This document shows, in pieces, positions 1 through 6,801 of a stretch of 64,000 nucleotides of DNA; the first letter of the stretch is position 1, and each line of letters starts with the position of its first letter. Origin of the DNA: Helicobacter saguini (GTDB lineage: Bacteria > Campylobacterota > Campylobacteria > Campylobacterales > Helicobacteraceae); contig NZ_JRMP02000003.1 in assembly GCF_000762875.2 (NCBI RefSeq), positions 1-64,000 on the forward strand, in the 5' to 3' direction. Below the pieces are notes generated by a model. That model was not told the DNA's origin. It did no database searches and was given only the letters and a program-made list of their open reading frames with translations. Made by a program: the position numbers and the translations under genes.

Positions 1-1
1 T

Positions 2-1546
2 TGCAAGGAACATATAGGAAAAATAGATTCTAAATGTGAGAAATGTAAAGAGTTAGAAAAACCTTGCTTAAAACATCAAAATTTCGCAGATTCTAAATGC
101 AAAAAGTGTAAAACTTCAAAAGTGCCACAAAATTTGCAAAATATTTTGCGAGATTCTAATAAGCGAAAAAAGCTAATAATTTTTATAAATCCGCCTTATG
201 CGGAAGCGAGTAATAAAAAAACTATCGTAGGAAAAGGGAAAAATAGGGAAAATTTAGCAAAAGAAACAATGATTTATGAAAAATATTCTAAAGATTACGG
301 CACTGCTACAAGGGAGCTTTTTATGCAATTTTTTATTAGAATCTATAATGAAATTAAGGGTTGCATTTTGGCATCTTTTTCAAAATTAAAATATATAAAT
401 GCTAGTAATTTTATAAAATTTAGAGAAAATTTTAAGGCTAAATTTTTAAGTGGCTTTGTTTGTCCAGCTTATACTTTTGATAATGTTAATGGGCATTTTG
501 CTATCGGCTTTTTAATATGGAATCTAGATTCTAAAGATGAAATCAAAAAAGTAACCTTAGATGTTTTCGCGCCAAAAGGCGTAGTAAAACTAGAAGAAGC
601 AAGAGAGCTAAAAAATAAAAATGTAGAAATTTTTGAGTATAAAAAGAAAAAAGTTAGGGTAGTAGATAAAAATGGATATATCATTCAATGGTTACAAACT
701 TTCCACGATAAAAAAGGCGAAAAGTTAGTATATTTGCGAATGTTAGGCACTGATATGTCGCATAAAGACCATATTTTTATAACAAATAATTTATCACAAA
801 ATGATATAAAAAAACATTTATACGCCACTTTTACTAAAAAAAATGTGATACCTTATTGCGTTTATTTTGCCGTGAGACAATGTATAAAGGCTACGTGGCT
901 TAATGCGGATGTGCAGTTTTTATACCCAAAGGATAAATGGATAAAAGATTCTAATTTTCATAACGACTGCTTGGCTTTTGCGTTATTTCATCCTAAAAAT
1001 CGTATATCTTTGCCCTATAATGTGGATTCTATAAATCATTTTATACCTTTTAGTGAAAAAGAAGTAAATGCAAAAAGAGCCTTTGATAGCGACTTTATGT
1101 ATAAATTTATCAATGGAAAGATTAAAGCAGATTCTATAAAATCTATGCAATATAAAAAGGGTAAAATGATAGAAATAGATTCTATAGAATCTAATGTTTT
1201 TATACCAAGCTCGCCTTTAAAGTTTAGCCAGCAAGCTCAAGCCGTGTTTAACACTGGACGTGAAGTCTTTAAATATTATCATTCACAAGATTTTTCTAAC
1301 TTAACTTTTCACTATGATGACGGCTATGACCGCTCATATAATCCAAACGCTTCGTTATATGATATAAAAGCGCACTTTCAAGGCTTTAGCCTAGATTCTA
1401 AAGGAAACCCTACTAAAATGAATCCACTTCACAAAGCCCAAGATTCCCACTATCAAACATTACTAAACGATTTAAACACCGCCCTAGATGAACTTGCCTT
1501 AAACATAGAATCTAAAACCTACGAATACGAATTTTTAATCGAATAA
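2..1546 (+). CDS. C-terminal part of a large DNA adenine methyltransferase
   Basis: The frame is open from the window edge, so this is the 3' part of a longer gene; the GTG at 122 is probably internal. The first 40 residues carry spaced Cys/His pairs (CKEH, CEKC, CLKH, CKKC) that look like a zinc-binding knuckle. FINPPYAEA follows, motif IV (NPPY) of N6-adenine or N4-cytosine methyltransferases, so the catalytic core lies here with target recognition likely downstream. The SAM-binding motif must be upstream of the window. Large methylases of this kind occur in Helicobacter mobile elements, which fits the integrase remnant that converges on its 3' end. Adenine rather than cytosine specificity is inference. 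Confidence 0.7.
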   Translation, partial: CKEHIGKIDSKCEKCKELEKPCLKHQNFADSKCKKCKTSKVPQNLQNILRDSNKRKKLIIFINPPYAEASNKKTIVGKGKNRENLAKETMIYEKYSKDYGTATRELFMQFFIRIYNEIKGCILASFSKLKYINASNFIKFRENFKAKFLSGFVCPAYTFDNVNGHFAIGFLIWNLDSKDEIKKVTLDVFAPKGVVKLEEARELKNKNVEIFEYKKKKVRVVDKNGYIIQWLQTFHDKKGEKLVYLRMLGTDMSHKDHIFITNNLSQNDIKKHLYATFTKKNVIPYCVYFAVRQCIKATWLNADVQFLYPKDKWIKDSNFHNDCLAFALFHPKNRISLPYNVDSINHFIPFSEKEVNAKRAFDSDFMYKFINGKIKADSIKSMQYKKGKMIEIDSIESNVFIPSSPLKFSQQAQAVFNTGREVFKYYHSQDFSNLTFHYDDGYDRSYNPNASLYDIKAHFQGFSLDSKGNPTKMNPLHKAQDSHYQTLLNDLNTALDELALNIESKTYEYEFLIE

Positions 1547-1551
1547 ATAAA

Positions 1552-1920
1552 TTAGATTCTATAAATTATAATTTTTAGTATGAAAGATTCTATAAAGCTT
1601 AAGATTTTAAAGTTTTCAAACACATTCTTGTAGCGAGTGAATGTAGAATCTTTTAAATGTGCTTTTTCTAGCTCTAGCACGATTTTGCCATAATTTGCAA
1701 TGCTATATTTGCTATCACTATACACTTGCTTTTTAAATTCACATAGATATTTTTGTATTAGAATCTTATAATTAGATTCTACATAGTCCATATTTTCCAC
1801 ATTCACATCTAAGCTAGTGCTAAATCTAATTCGCTTTTTATCAATACATTTTTCAATGTATATAAACTTAGAATCTTTTCTAACCTTTGTGTGTTTATAA
1901 TCCTTGCCAAACATTTTCAT
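1552..1920 (-). pseudogene. Truncated tyrosine recombinase (N-terminal domain only)
   Basis: The 122 residues resemble the N-terminal part of phage/XerT-type integrases of Helicobacter elements: a basic start, a stretch with RIRFSTSLDV, and the beginning of a core-binding helical domain (STFTRYKNVFENFK). The catalytic domain with the Arg-His-Arg-Tyr residues is absent. The frame ends in a TAGAATCTAA unit only a few bases from the end of the converging methyltransferase gene, so the 3' part was probably lost by deletion or rearrangement there. It is the last gene of the small-gene operon. The integrase assignment is from pattern, not a search. Confidence 0.55.
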
Positions 1921-1930
1921 ACTTTCCCCT

Positions 1931-2143
1931 TTAAAAAGTTTCTTTAAATTTATAAGCTACAAGCTTATTTACCTTGCGTTGTAAGTCGCTAGATTCTAAG
2001 TTTTCATCTTTTAAAGGATTTATGCAAGTAATTAGGCTAAAATCTTTAGAATCTGCTCTTATATTAAGCGTTTTTTTAATCTTTTTAACCTTAATTACAA
2101 ATTCCACATTATCAATAATTGCGTTATATTCAATACTTTTCAT
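1931..2143 (-). CDS. Hypothetical protein, 70 aa
   Basis: Small, lysine-rich protein of unknown function, not recognised. Its ATG overlaps the stop of the upstream gene by 4 bp, which indicates translational coupling within the minus-strand operon running from 5590 down to 1552. No signal peptide or membrane segment is visible. Confidence 0.6.
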   Translation of the reverse strand: MKSIEYNAIIDNVEFVIKVKKIKKTLNIRADSKDFSLITCINPLKDENLESSDLQRKVNKLVAYKFKETF

Positions 2144-2418
2144 ACTTGCTCCCTTATAGATTCAAAGTAGATATTGTAGATATATCCACATTCGCTATTT
2201 TTTGAGATATAGCCTTTTATAGCTTTAATGCTAAATCTTTTGCACTCTATTGCTATTTCATTAAAGATTATTTCCACAATAGAATCTATTTGCTTTTTAG
2301 ATTCTATACACACTTGGTCGCTACGCCTTGTTTTAAATATCATAATGCGTTGGCATTCTTTTTTGTATTTTGCAATAGTGGCATTTATCACTCGCTCTAC
2401 ATTTAAATCTAGTTTCAT
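2140..2418 (-). CDS. Hypothetical protein, 92 aa
   Basis: Unknown small soluble protein with basic and acidic residues mixed and four cysteines. It overlaps both neighbours by 4 bp (ATGA junctions), so it is a genuine operon member despite its size. No motif recognised. Confidence 0.6.
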   Translation of the reverse strand: MKLDLNVERVINATIAKYKKECQRIMIFKTRRSDQVCIESKKQIDSIVEIIFNEIAIECKRFSIKAIKGYISKNSECGYIYNIYFESIREQV

Positions 2419-2690
2419 TCTTTATCCTTTGCTTTCTCGTCTAAATACGCCATAAACTCTGCAAAATCAGTCATTTTATTCGCCATTTCATTTGGGAATA
2501 AAGGCTTTGAGTTTAAAAACAAACTATATATTTCATCGGTGCTAGTGTGTTTGCCATAAAAAGCTGTCTCAATTTCATCAATTTGCTCTTCACTAAAATC
2601 TTTTAGCAAAGAATTAATCTTGCTAACACATTCTATATAGCTTCTAACTGCATCGTTATCTAGGTATTTCACATACTTTTTCTTTATCAT
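2415..2690 (-). CDS. Hypothetical protein, 91 aa
   Basis: Acidic, probably all-helical small protein. It overlaps the next gene and the preceding 37-aa gene by 4 bp each. Function unknown; mobile-element accessory gene by context. Confidence 0.6.
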   Translation of the reverse strand: MIKKKYVKYLDNDAVRSYIECVSKINSLLKDFSEEQIDEIETAFYGKHTSTDEIYSLFLNSKPLFPNEMANKMTDFAEFMAYLDEKAKDKE

Positions 2691-2800
2691 TTTTTATCCT
2701 TTCCATACGCTTTTAGCGAGTAAATCACAATTTGCCCTGCCACCATAATCATTACCAAGCCGACTAATCCAAAAGAATCTATTTCAAAACACACACTCAT
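2687..2800 (-). CDS. Small single-pass membrane protein, 37 aa
   Basis: A 37-residue frame with one hydrophobic segment (roughly residues 10-30, containing GLVGLVMIMVAGQIVIY) and a basic C-terminus. It starts directly beyond the stop of the 64-aa gene and its stop overlaps the following start by 4 bp, so it fills the only gap in this stretch of the operon. Function unknown. It was found by reading the gap between neighbouring genes. Confidence 0.5.
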   Translation of the reverse strand: MSVCFEIDSFGLVGLVMIMVAGQIVIYSLKAYGKDKK

Positions 2801-2995
2801 TTAATAGCCCTTTTTAAGAAATTCTTTTGTCTTTTTACTAAGCTTCATATTGAATTTAGATTCTAAATCCTTGCTAGTTTGAGCCTTTTTCTCACGCTCA
2901 AATTCTAATGCCTTGCTTTGATTCCACTTGCCCTTAATAATCTTGCTAAAATCAATCTCGCAGGGTAACTTTAACTCTTTTGCCTTTGGTCTCAT
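2801..2995 (-). CDS. Hypothetical basic protein, 64 aa
   Basis: Lysine-rich small protein of unknown function, possibly nucleic-acid binding from its charge alone. The start overlaps the stop of the preceding 52-aa gene by 4 bp. Member of the small-gene operon. Confidence 0.55.
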   Translation of the reverse strand: MRPKAKELKLPCEIDFSKIIKGKWNQSKALEFEREKKAQTSKDLESKFNMKLSKKTKEFLKKGY

Positions 2996-3150
2996 TTTTT
3001 GCTCCTTTCTTTAATAGTTTTAGAATCTAATTGACTATCAATAATTCCTTTAAACGAAATTATTAAAAGTATAATTAAAAACGCATTTATTACTAAAATC
3101 CATAAGTTCTTAGTAATATACTTATACACTTTTTGTAATATTTCTAACAT
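2992..3150 (-). CDS. Small membrane protein, 52 aa
   Basis: A 52-residue frame with one strong transmembrane segment (about residues 16-33, including WILVINAFLIILLIISF) and a charged C-terminal tail containing a DSK unit. Its stop overlaps the next start (ATGA) and its ATG lies a few bases after the preceding stop. Function unknown. Confidence 0.5.
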   Translation of the reverse strand: MLEILQKVYKYITKNLWILVINAFLIILLIISFKGIIDSQLDSKTIKERSKK

Positions 3151-3279
3151 TTAGTTATCCTTTTTAGAATCTAGTTTAGAATCTTGTCCTACTTGCGAAG
3201 CCTTAAAGACTTTGTAAATCACAAAGAAAAAACTAGCCACTAAGATAATATTTACCGCACAATAAATAAACAAACTCAT
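3151..3279 (-). CDS. Small membrane protein, 42 aa
   Basis: A 42-residue frame with an N-terminal hydrophobic helix (about residues 2-23) and a polar tail built from two DSK units of the TAGATTCTA repeat. Its ATG overlaps the stop of the 71-aa gene by 4 bp. Together with the 37- and 52-aa frames it makes three tiny one-helix proteins in one operon. Function unknown. Confidence 0.5.
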   Translation of the reverse strand: MSLFIYCAVNIILVASFFFVIYKVFKASQVGQDSKLDSKKDN

Positions 3280-3491
3280 TTCACATTTCCTTTTATTTTA
3301 TATCCACCGCCACAATAATATTCAACACATTTTATTTGCGTGTATATGATTATTCCAAGACAACTAATACATTCTAATACAATTATAGATTCTGCATATT
3401 TTTGCATTAGATAATTAGCATATTCATAAGCTTTTTGCTTATCCTTGAAAATCTTTTGGCTTACGATATATTTGTTATCAAATATTTTCAT
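3276..3491 (-). CDS. Hypothetical protein, 71 aa
   Basis: Small protein with a hydrophobic stretch near residues 37-52 (IIVLECISCLGIIIY) followed by cysteines and a glycine-rich YYCGGGY. Function not recognised; could be membrane associated. The stop overlaps the next gene. Confidence 0.5.
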   Translation of the reverse strand: MKIFDNKYIVSQKIFKDKQKAYEYANYLMQKYAESIIVLECISCLGIIIYTQIKCVEYYCGGGYKIKGNVK

Positions 3492-3503
3492 TTAGAATCC
3501 TTT

Positions 3504-3797
3504 TTAAATAGGGCTATGCCAAAAAGATTTCCCTAATTTCACATTTGCCTTTGCCTTGTGCATAGCCTTGCTTATAGAATATTCAAAATCTTTTTCACTC
3601 TTTATCTCATCTTGCAAGATTTCTATACTTTTCTTACACATTTCAATTTGTTGCTTATCAAGCACTCGTAGAAATTCAGCGATTTTCTCATTGCCTTTAA
3701 ACTTATTTTCATATTTCTCGCAAATATCTTTATGATTAGCAAGATAGCTTTGCAAATACTCTAGCAATATTTCCTTTTTCACAATATCCACATTCAT
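3504..3797 (-). CDS. Hypothetical helical protein, 97 aa
   Basis: Soluble, mostly helical protein with heptad-like spacing. It overlaps the upstream gene by 4 bp. No family recognised; belongs to the small-gene operon. Confidence 0.55.
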   Translation of the reverse strand: MNVDIVKKEILLEYLQSYLANHKDICEKYENKFKGNEKIAEFLRVLDKQQIEMCKKSIEILQDEIKSEKDFEYSISKAMHKAKANVKLGKSFWHSPI

Positions 3798-4012
3798 TTG
3801 ATTTCTCCTTTTTCAAATTTTTCAACTAATTTCCTACTTTCTTCTATCTTAAACTCTTCTTCTGCAATTTCAAAAAATTCCGCAAGGCTAGGATATTTCC
3901 TAATCTCATCTTGGTATTGTGCTTCATAAGCATCATACAAAGAAACTAAATCTTCTATAAAATCTAGGGCGATTTCCTTTGCCTTTGTTGGCATTTTGTT
4001 AATGTTATCCAT
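3794..4012 (-). CDS. Hypothetical acidic protein, 72 aa
   Basis: Strongly acidic small helical protein rich in Glu and Asp. Acidic 70-100 aa proteins in mobile elements are sometimes anti-restriction proteins or DNA mimics, but nothing in the sequence proves that here. It overlaps the downstream gene by 4 bp. Confidence 0.55.
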   Translation of the reverse strand: MDNINKMPTKAKEIALDFIEDLVSLYDAYEAQYQDEIRKYPSLAEFFEIAEEEFKIEESRKLVEKFEKGEIK

Positions 4013-4276
4013 TTACTCTCCTTTATTTCGCAAGATATATTCAAGCACTTTTTGCTTATTTTTAGATTCAATAGCGTTATAGAATCCAAAGCGATATGGC
4101 AGTAAAAAATATGCAATATCTAGCTTTTTGCAGATAAATTTAAGCTTTTTGTTAAACTCTCGCCTTTGAATGTTGATATTCATTTCACTTAGCTCATTTC
4201 GCATTTCATAAAATCCTACAAATTCTTTTTCTAATTCTTGCACGATTTGCTTTTTACTCTTTTTAACCTTTTTCAT
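4013..4276 (-). CDS. Hypothetical basic protein, 87 aa
   Basis: Lysine- and arginine-rich protein with a likely helical N-terminal half. Its ATG overlaps the stop of the 359-aa gene (TAATG), indicating coupled translation. Function unknown. Confidence 0.55.
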   Translation of the reverse strand: MKKVKKSKKQIVQELEKEFVGFYEMRNELSEMNINIQRREFNKKLKFICKKLDIAYFLLPYRFGFYNAIESKNKQKVLEYILRNKGE

Positions 4277-5355
4277 TACGCTATCCTTTCGGTATATTTG
4301 CGTTTTGGATAACGTTTGTAGTTGTGAAATTTAGGCTTTCTATGCGTTGGTGGAAATACCCAATTATAGTCTCGCTGTATGCTTTGCTCGATTGCCTTAA
4401 CTACATCTATGCCATTTGCTTCAAACTCAGCAAGTCTAAGACATAACGCATCAAAACTATAAGTGCTAAAATATCTACGCTTAGATTCTCTAAAAGTTAT
4501 AAAATCTAGTAGTTTTTCTTTATAAACTTCTTTAATTTGTTGTATTAAGCCTTTTTTAGTTACATTTATTCTAACTAATAGCAGATTCCATAACTCTTTT
4601 AGATAGCTTAGGGCTTGTTTTGATTTAGATTCTATCTCGCTAGGATTACACAAAGTGATTAGATTATTTTCTTTACAAATTTTTAAATTGATTTCAAGGC
4701 TATTGTCAAGCACCATAGATTCTATCGTTTCGATTAATTCTTTTTTAGCCTTTGGTAAGTGTAGATAGTTAAATTTGCTAATAAATTCACTCAAACTAGC
4801 CAAAGTCTTAGAATCTATTTTTTTAGCAATTTGTGGGCTTAATTTGATATTTTCTGCTTCTTTGGTGTATTCAGGCAGAATCTCATCGTATTTGTCTATA
4901 AATGCCTTTGGTAATGCAAATTTATAATTATTGATTTCTTTAAGGCTTATTGCGTTTGTGTTTTTTAGAAATGCGTGTAAAGTCTCTTCTAATGTGAGTG
5001 GTTTTTCCGCAATATCTACACTATGTTTTTCAAACATAGTGATTGTATTTTGTATATTATAATGTATAGGAAGTGTAACATTTTGATTCACTTTTGTAAC
5101 ATTTTGATTCAAAAAAGTATCATTAGATTCTATGGAATCTTCGGTATTTTTATCACTTGAAAAAATTTCATTTTTTTGCGATTTAGTATTGACTTTATAC
5201 CTTTGCTTTGTTACTATTTCTTTGCTAGAAATTGAAGTGTTAATTTCTAAGCTTTCTTTAAGTAACTTGAGTGTGCTTGTGGCTATGCTTACTAATCCTT
5301 TTATGAGACTTTTCAAAGCATAAACTTTTAACTTCCTTATAATAATCACTAACAA
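4276..5355 (-). CDS. Hypothetical operon protein, about 340-359 aa (replication-helper-like position)
   Basis: The largest gene of the operon. The N-terminal 110 residues are low complexity and polar; the C-terminal half is helical and ends in a basic, aromatic tail (PKFHNYKRYPKRKY) suited to nucleic-acid binding. The start is uncertain: the listed TTG overlaps the winged-helix gene by about 100 bp and lacks a clear ribosome site, while an AGGAAG motif lies inside and favours a later non-ATG start near 5310. Its place directly after a winged-helix gene suggests a replication or regulatory partner, but I do not recognise a family. Confidence 0.5.
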   Translation of the reverse strand: MLVIIIRKLKVYALKSLIKGLVSIATSTLKLLKESLEINTSISSKEIVTKQRYKVNTKSQKNEIFSSDKNTEDSIESNDTFLNQNVTKVNQNVTLPIHYNIQNTITMFEKHSVDIAEKPLTLEETLHAFLKNTNAISLKEINNYKFALPKAFIDKYDEILPEYTKEAENIKLSPQIAKKIDSKTLASLSEFISKFNYLHLPKAKKELIETIESMVLDNSLEINLKICKENNLITLCNPSEIESKSKQALSYLKELWNLLLVRINVTKKGLIQQIKEVYKEKLLDFITFRESKRRYFSTYSFDALCLRLAEFEANGIDVVKAIEQSIQRDYNWVFPPTHRKPKFHNYKRYPKRKYTERIA

Positions 5356-5590
5356 TATATCTATTAGATTCTTTATAAACTAATTCTTTTTTGACTAAGA
5401 TTTTTAGTATTCGTTGTAAATGTCCCCTTGAATATTGCAACATTTCGCTTAATTTAACATTGCTGACTTTAAACGCAGGAAAATGTGGATTTTTATTAAT
5501 GTAATCCAGCATATCTAACACTATGGCTTCACTCTTACTTATCGATAGATTAGATAAAAGCTCTAAATCTATGGTAAAATTGCTTTTCAT
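5258..5590 (-). CDS. Winged-helix DNA-binding protein, 110 aa
   Basis: First gene of the small-gene operon. Residues about 15-85 read as a winged helix-turn-helix: SKSEAIVLDMLDYI, then VSNVKLSEMLQYSRGHLQRILKIL (recognition helix) and a beta wing ending in VSDYY. I chose the ATG at 5590 because AGGAG lies 8 bases before it; the longer frame to 5692 has no such site and would run through the upstream repeats. It may act as a replication initiator or as a repressor binding the TGTGGCA repeats directly upstream. Both are inference. Confidence 0.6.
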   Translation of the reverse strand: MKSNFTIDLELLSNLSISKSEAIVLDMLDYINKNPHFPAFKVSNVKLSEMLQYSRGHLQRILKILVKKELVYKESNRYIVSDYYKEVKSLCFEKSHKRISKHSHKHTQVT

Positions 5591-5647
5591 CTTTAAGCTC
5601 CTATTTGTATAGAAATAGGATTTTAGTAGGCTAAATTTGCTATAACC

Positions 5648-5687
5648 TGTGGCAAAATCTGCCACAGCTGTGGCATTTGTGGCAAAA
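5648..5687. promoter_or_regulatory. TGTGGCA repeat cluster with a 16-bp palindrome (operator or iteron candidate)
   Basis: TGTGGCAAAA occurs at 5648-5657 and again at 5678-5687. Between them is the perfect palindrome TGCCACAGCTGTGGCA at 5660-5675, giving four copies of TGTGGCA, one inverted. A TATAGC -10-like box on the minus strand lies just downstream, near 5638-5643. The cluster sits 60-95 bp upstream of the winged-helix start, so it may be the operator or an iteron array. Confidence 0.5.
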
Positions 5688-5726
5688 CACAACCACTCAA
5701 ACGCCCTAAAATCCTTGCTTAAAGAA

Positions 5727-5756
5727 AACTTTATAGAATCTAGATTCTATAAAGTT
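5727..5756. terminator. 30-bp perfect palindrome built on AGAATCTAGATTCT
   Basis: Two inverted copies of the dispersed TAGAWTCTA motif make a 30-bp perfect palindrome. It lies in the roughly 300-bp gap between parA (ending 5893) and the operon start. It is a plausible hairpin terminator for parA, although no long T run follows. The rest of the 5757-5892 gap holds further single TAGAWTCTA copies and nothing else I recognise. Confidence 0.4.
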
Positions 5757-5892
5757 ATGTTTTTTGATAGAATCTTTGTGGTTAGATTCTATATTTTGTA
5801 ATTTAGATTCTAAAAACATAGAATCTGTTTTTTTATCTTGCATTTGTAGCCTTAAAAATATTTTCATTTTGTGAAATCTTAGCATTTGTATT

Positions 5893-6687
5893 TTAGATTT
5901 TATATTTCTTTTCTTTCAAAATCGCTTGGGCTAGCTTCATATACGCGATATTTCCGCTGGATTTTTTCTCATATAATGCGATAGGTTTGCCGTAACTCGG
6001 AGCTTCCGCAAGGCGTATCGTGCGTGGAATCACAATAATTTCGCCATTTTCATCCTTAAAAAACTTAAAATTATTCAAACTTAGCTCTTCTAAAACCTGC
6101 TTTGATAAGTTATTTTGCGGGCTAAACATCGTTGGCAGAAAGCCTCTAATTTGCAGCTTTGGATTGTATGAAGGCTTTAGAATCTTAATGGTATTTAGCA
6201 GTTGCGCGATACCATCAAGGGCGAAATACTCGCACTGCACGGGGATTATCACAGAATCACTAACAACCAAAACATTAATTGTAAGCGGACCTAAAGCCGG
6301 GGCAGAATCAATAATTATAAAATCGTATTCATTGCGAATTTCTTGCAAACACTGCGATAGAATCTTCTCACGAAAGCCCTTTTCTTGGTTATAAAACTCC
6401 TTTTCTACAGCGATTAAATTTTGGTCAGTTGGCGCGATAAAAAGCGTGTCAATAAGCGTGGGCTGGATAATCTCTTTTATTTTTTTTCGCCCTTGTATCA
6501 CAGAAATAATGCTATGATTTATCATACTGCGTTTGAAGCCAAGGCTAAGCGTGGCGTTTGCTTGCGAGTCAAAGTCAAGCAGCAGCACTTTTTTGTCATT
6601 TAGGGCGAGTGAAGCGGCGAGATTTACCGCTGTGGTGGTCTTTCCTACGCCCCCTTTTTGATTTGCTATGCCGATAATTTCAGCCAT
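5893..6687 (-). CDS. parA: Chromosome-partitioning ATPase ParA/Soj
   Basis: 264-aa ParA/MinD-family ATPase, normal length for chromosomal Soj. The deviant Walker A (KGGVGKTTTAVNLAA) is at the N-terminus, the switch region DFDSQANAT follows, and DFIIIDSAPALG forms the Walker B area. It binds DNA and ATP and works with ParB-parS in origin segregation. In H. pylori soj is followed directly by parB; here its downstream side is the mobile-element remnant and no parB is visible in the window. GGAT stands a few bases before the ATG. Confidence 0.93.
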   Translation of the reverse strand: MAEIIGIANQKGGVGKTTTAVNLAASLALNDKKVLLLDFDSQANATLSLGFKRSMINHSIISVIQGRKKIKEIIQPTLIDTLFIAPTDQNLIAVEKEFYNQEKGFREKILSQCLQEIRNEYDFIIIDSAPALGPLTINVLVVSDSVIIPVQCEYFALDGIAQLLNTIKILKPSYNPKLQIRGFLPTMFSPQNNLSKQVLEELSLNNFKFFKDENGEIIVIPRTIRLAEAPSYGKPIALYEKKSSGNIAYMKLAQAILKEKKYKI

Positions 6688-6801
6688 TTTTTTATCCTTT
6701 TTATCGCCTTTATTTGCTTTTAATTTGTAATTATAGAATCTAATTTTTAAGATTATGAATTTATGTGAAAAATTGTAACGAATTAAAGGATAAAAAAGAT
6801 T

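Noticed and set aside
469-684. Antisense open frames such as this one and those opposite mqnC, flgI and gatA
   Set aside because: They are shadows of well-supported genes on the other strand and have no ribosome sites or recognisable products.
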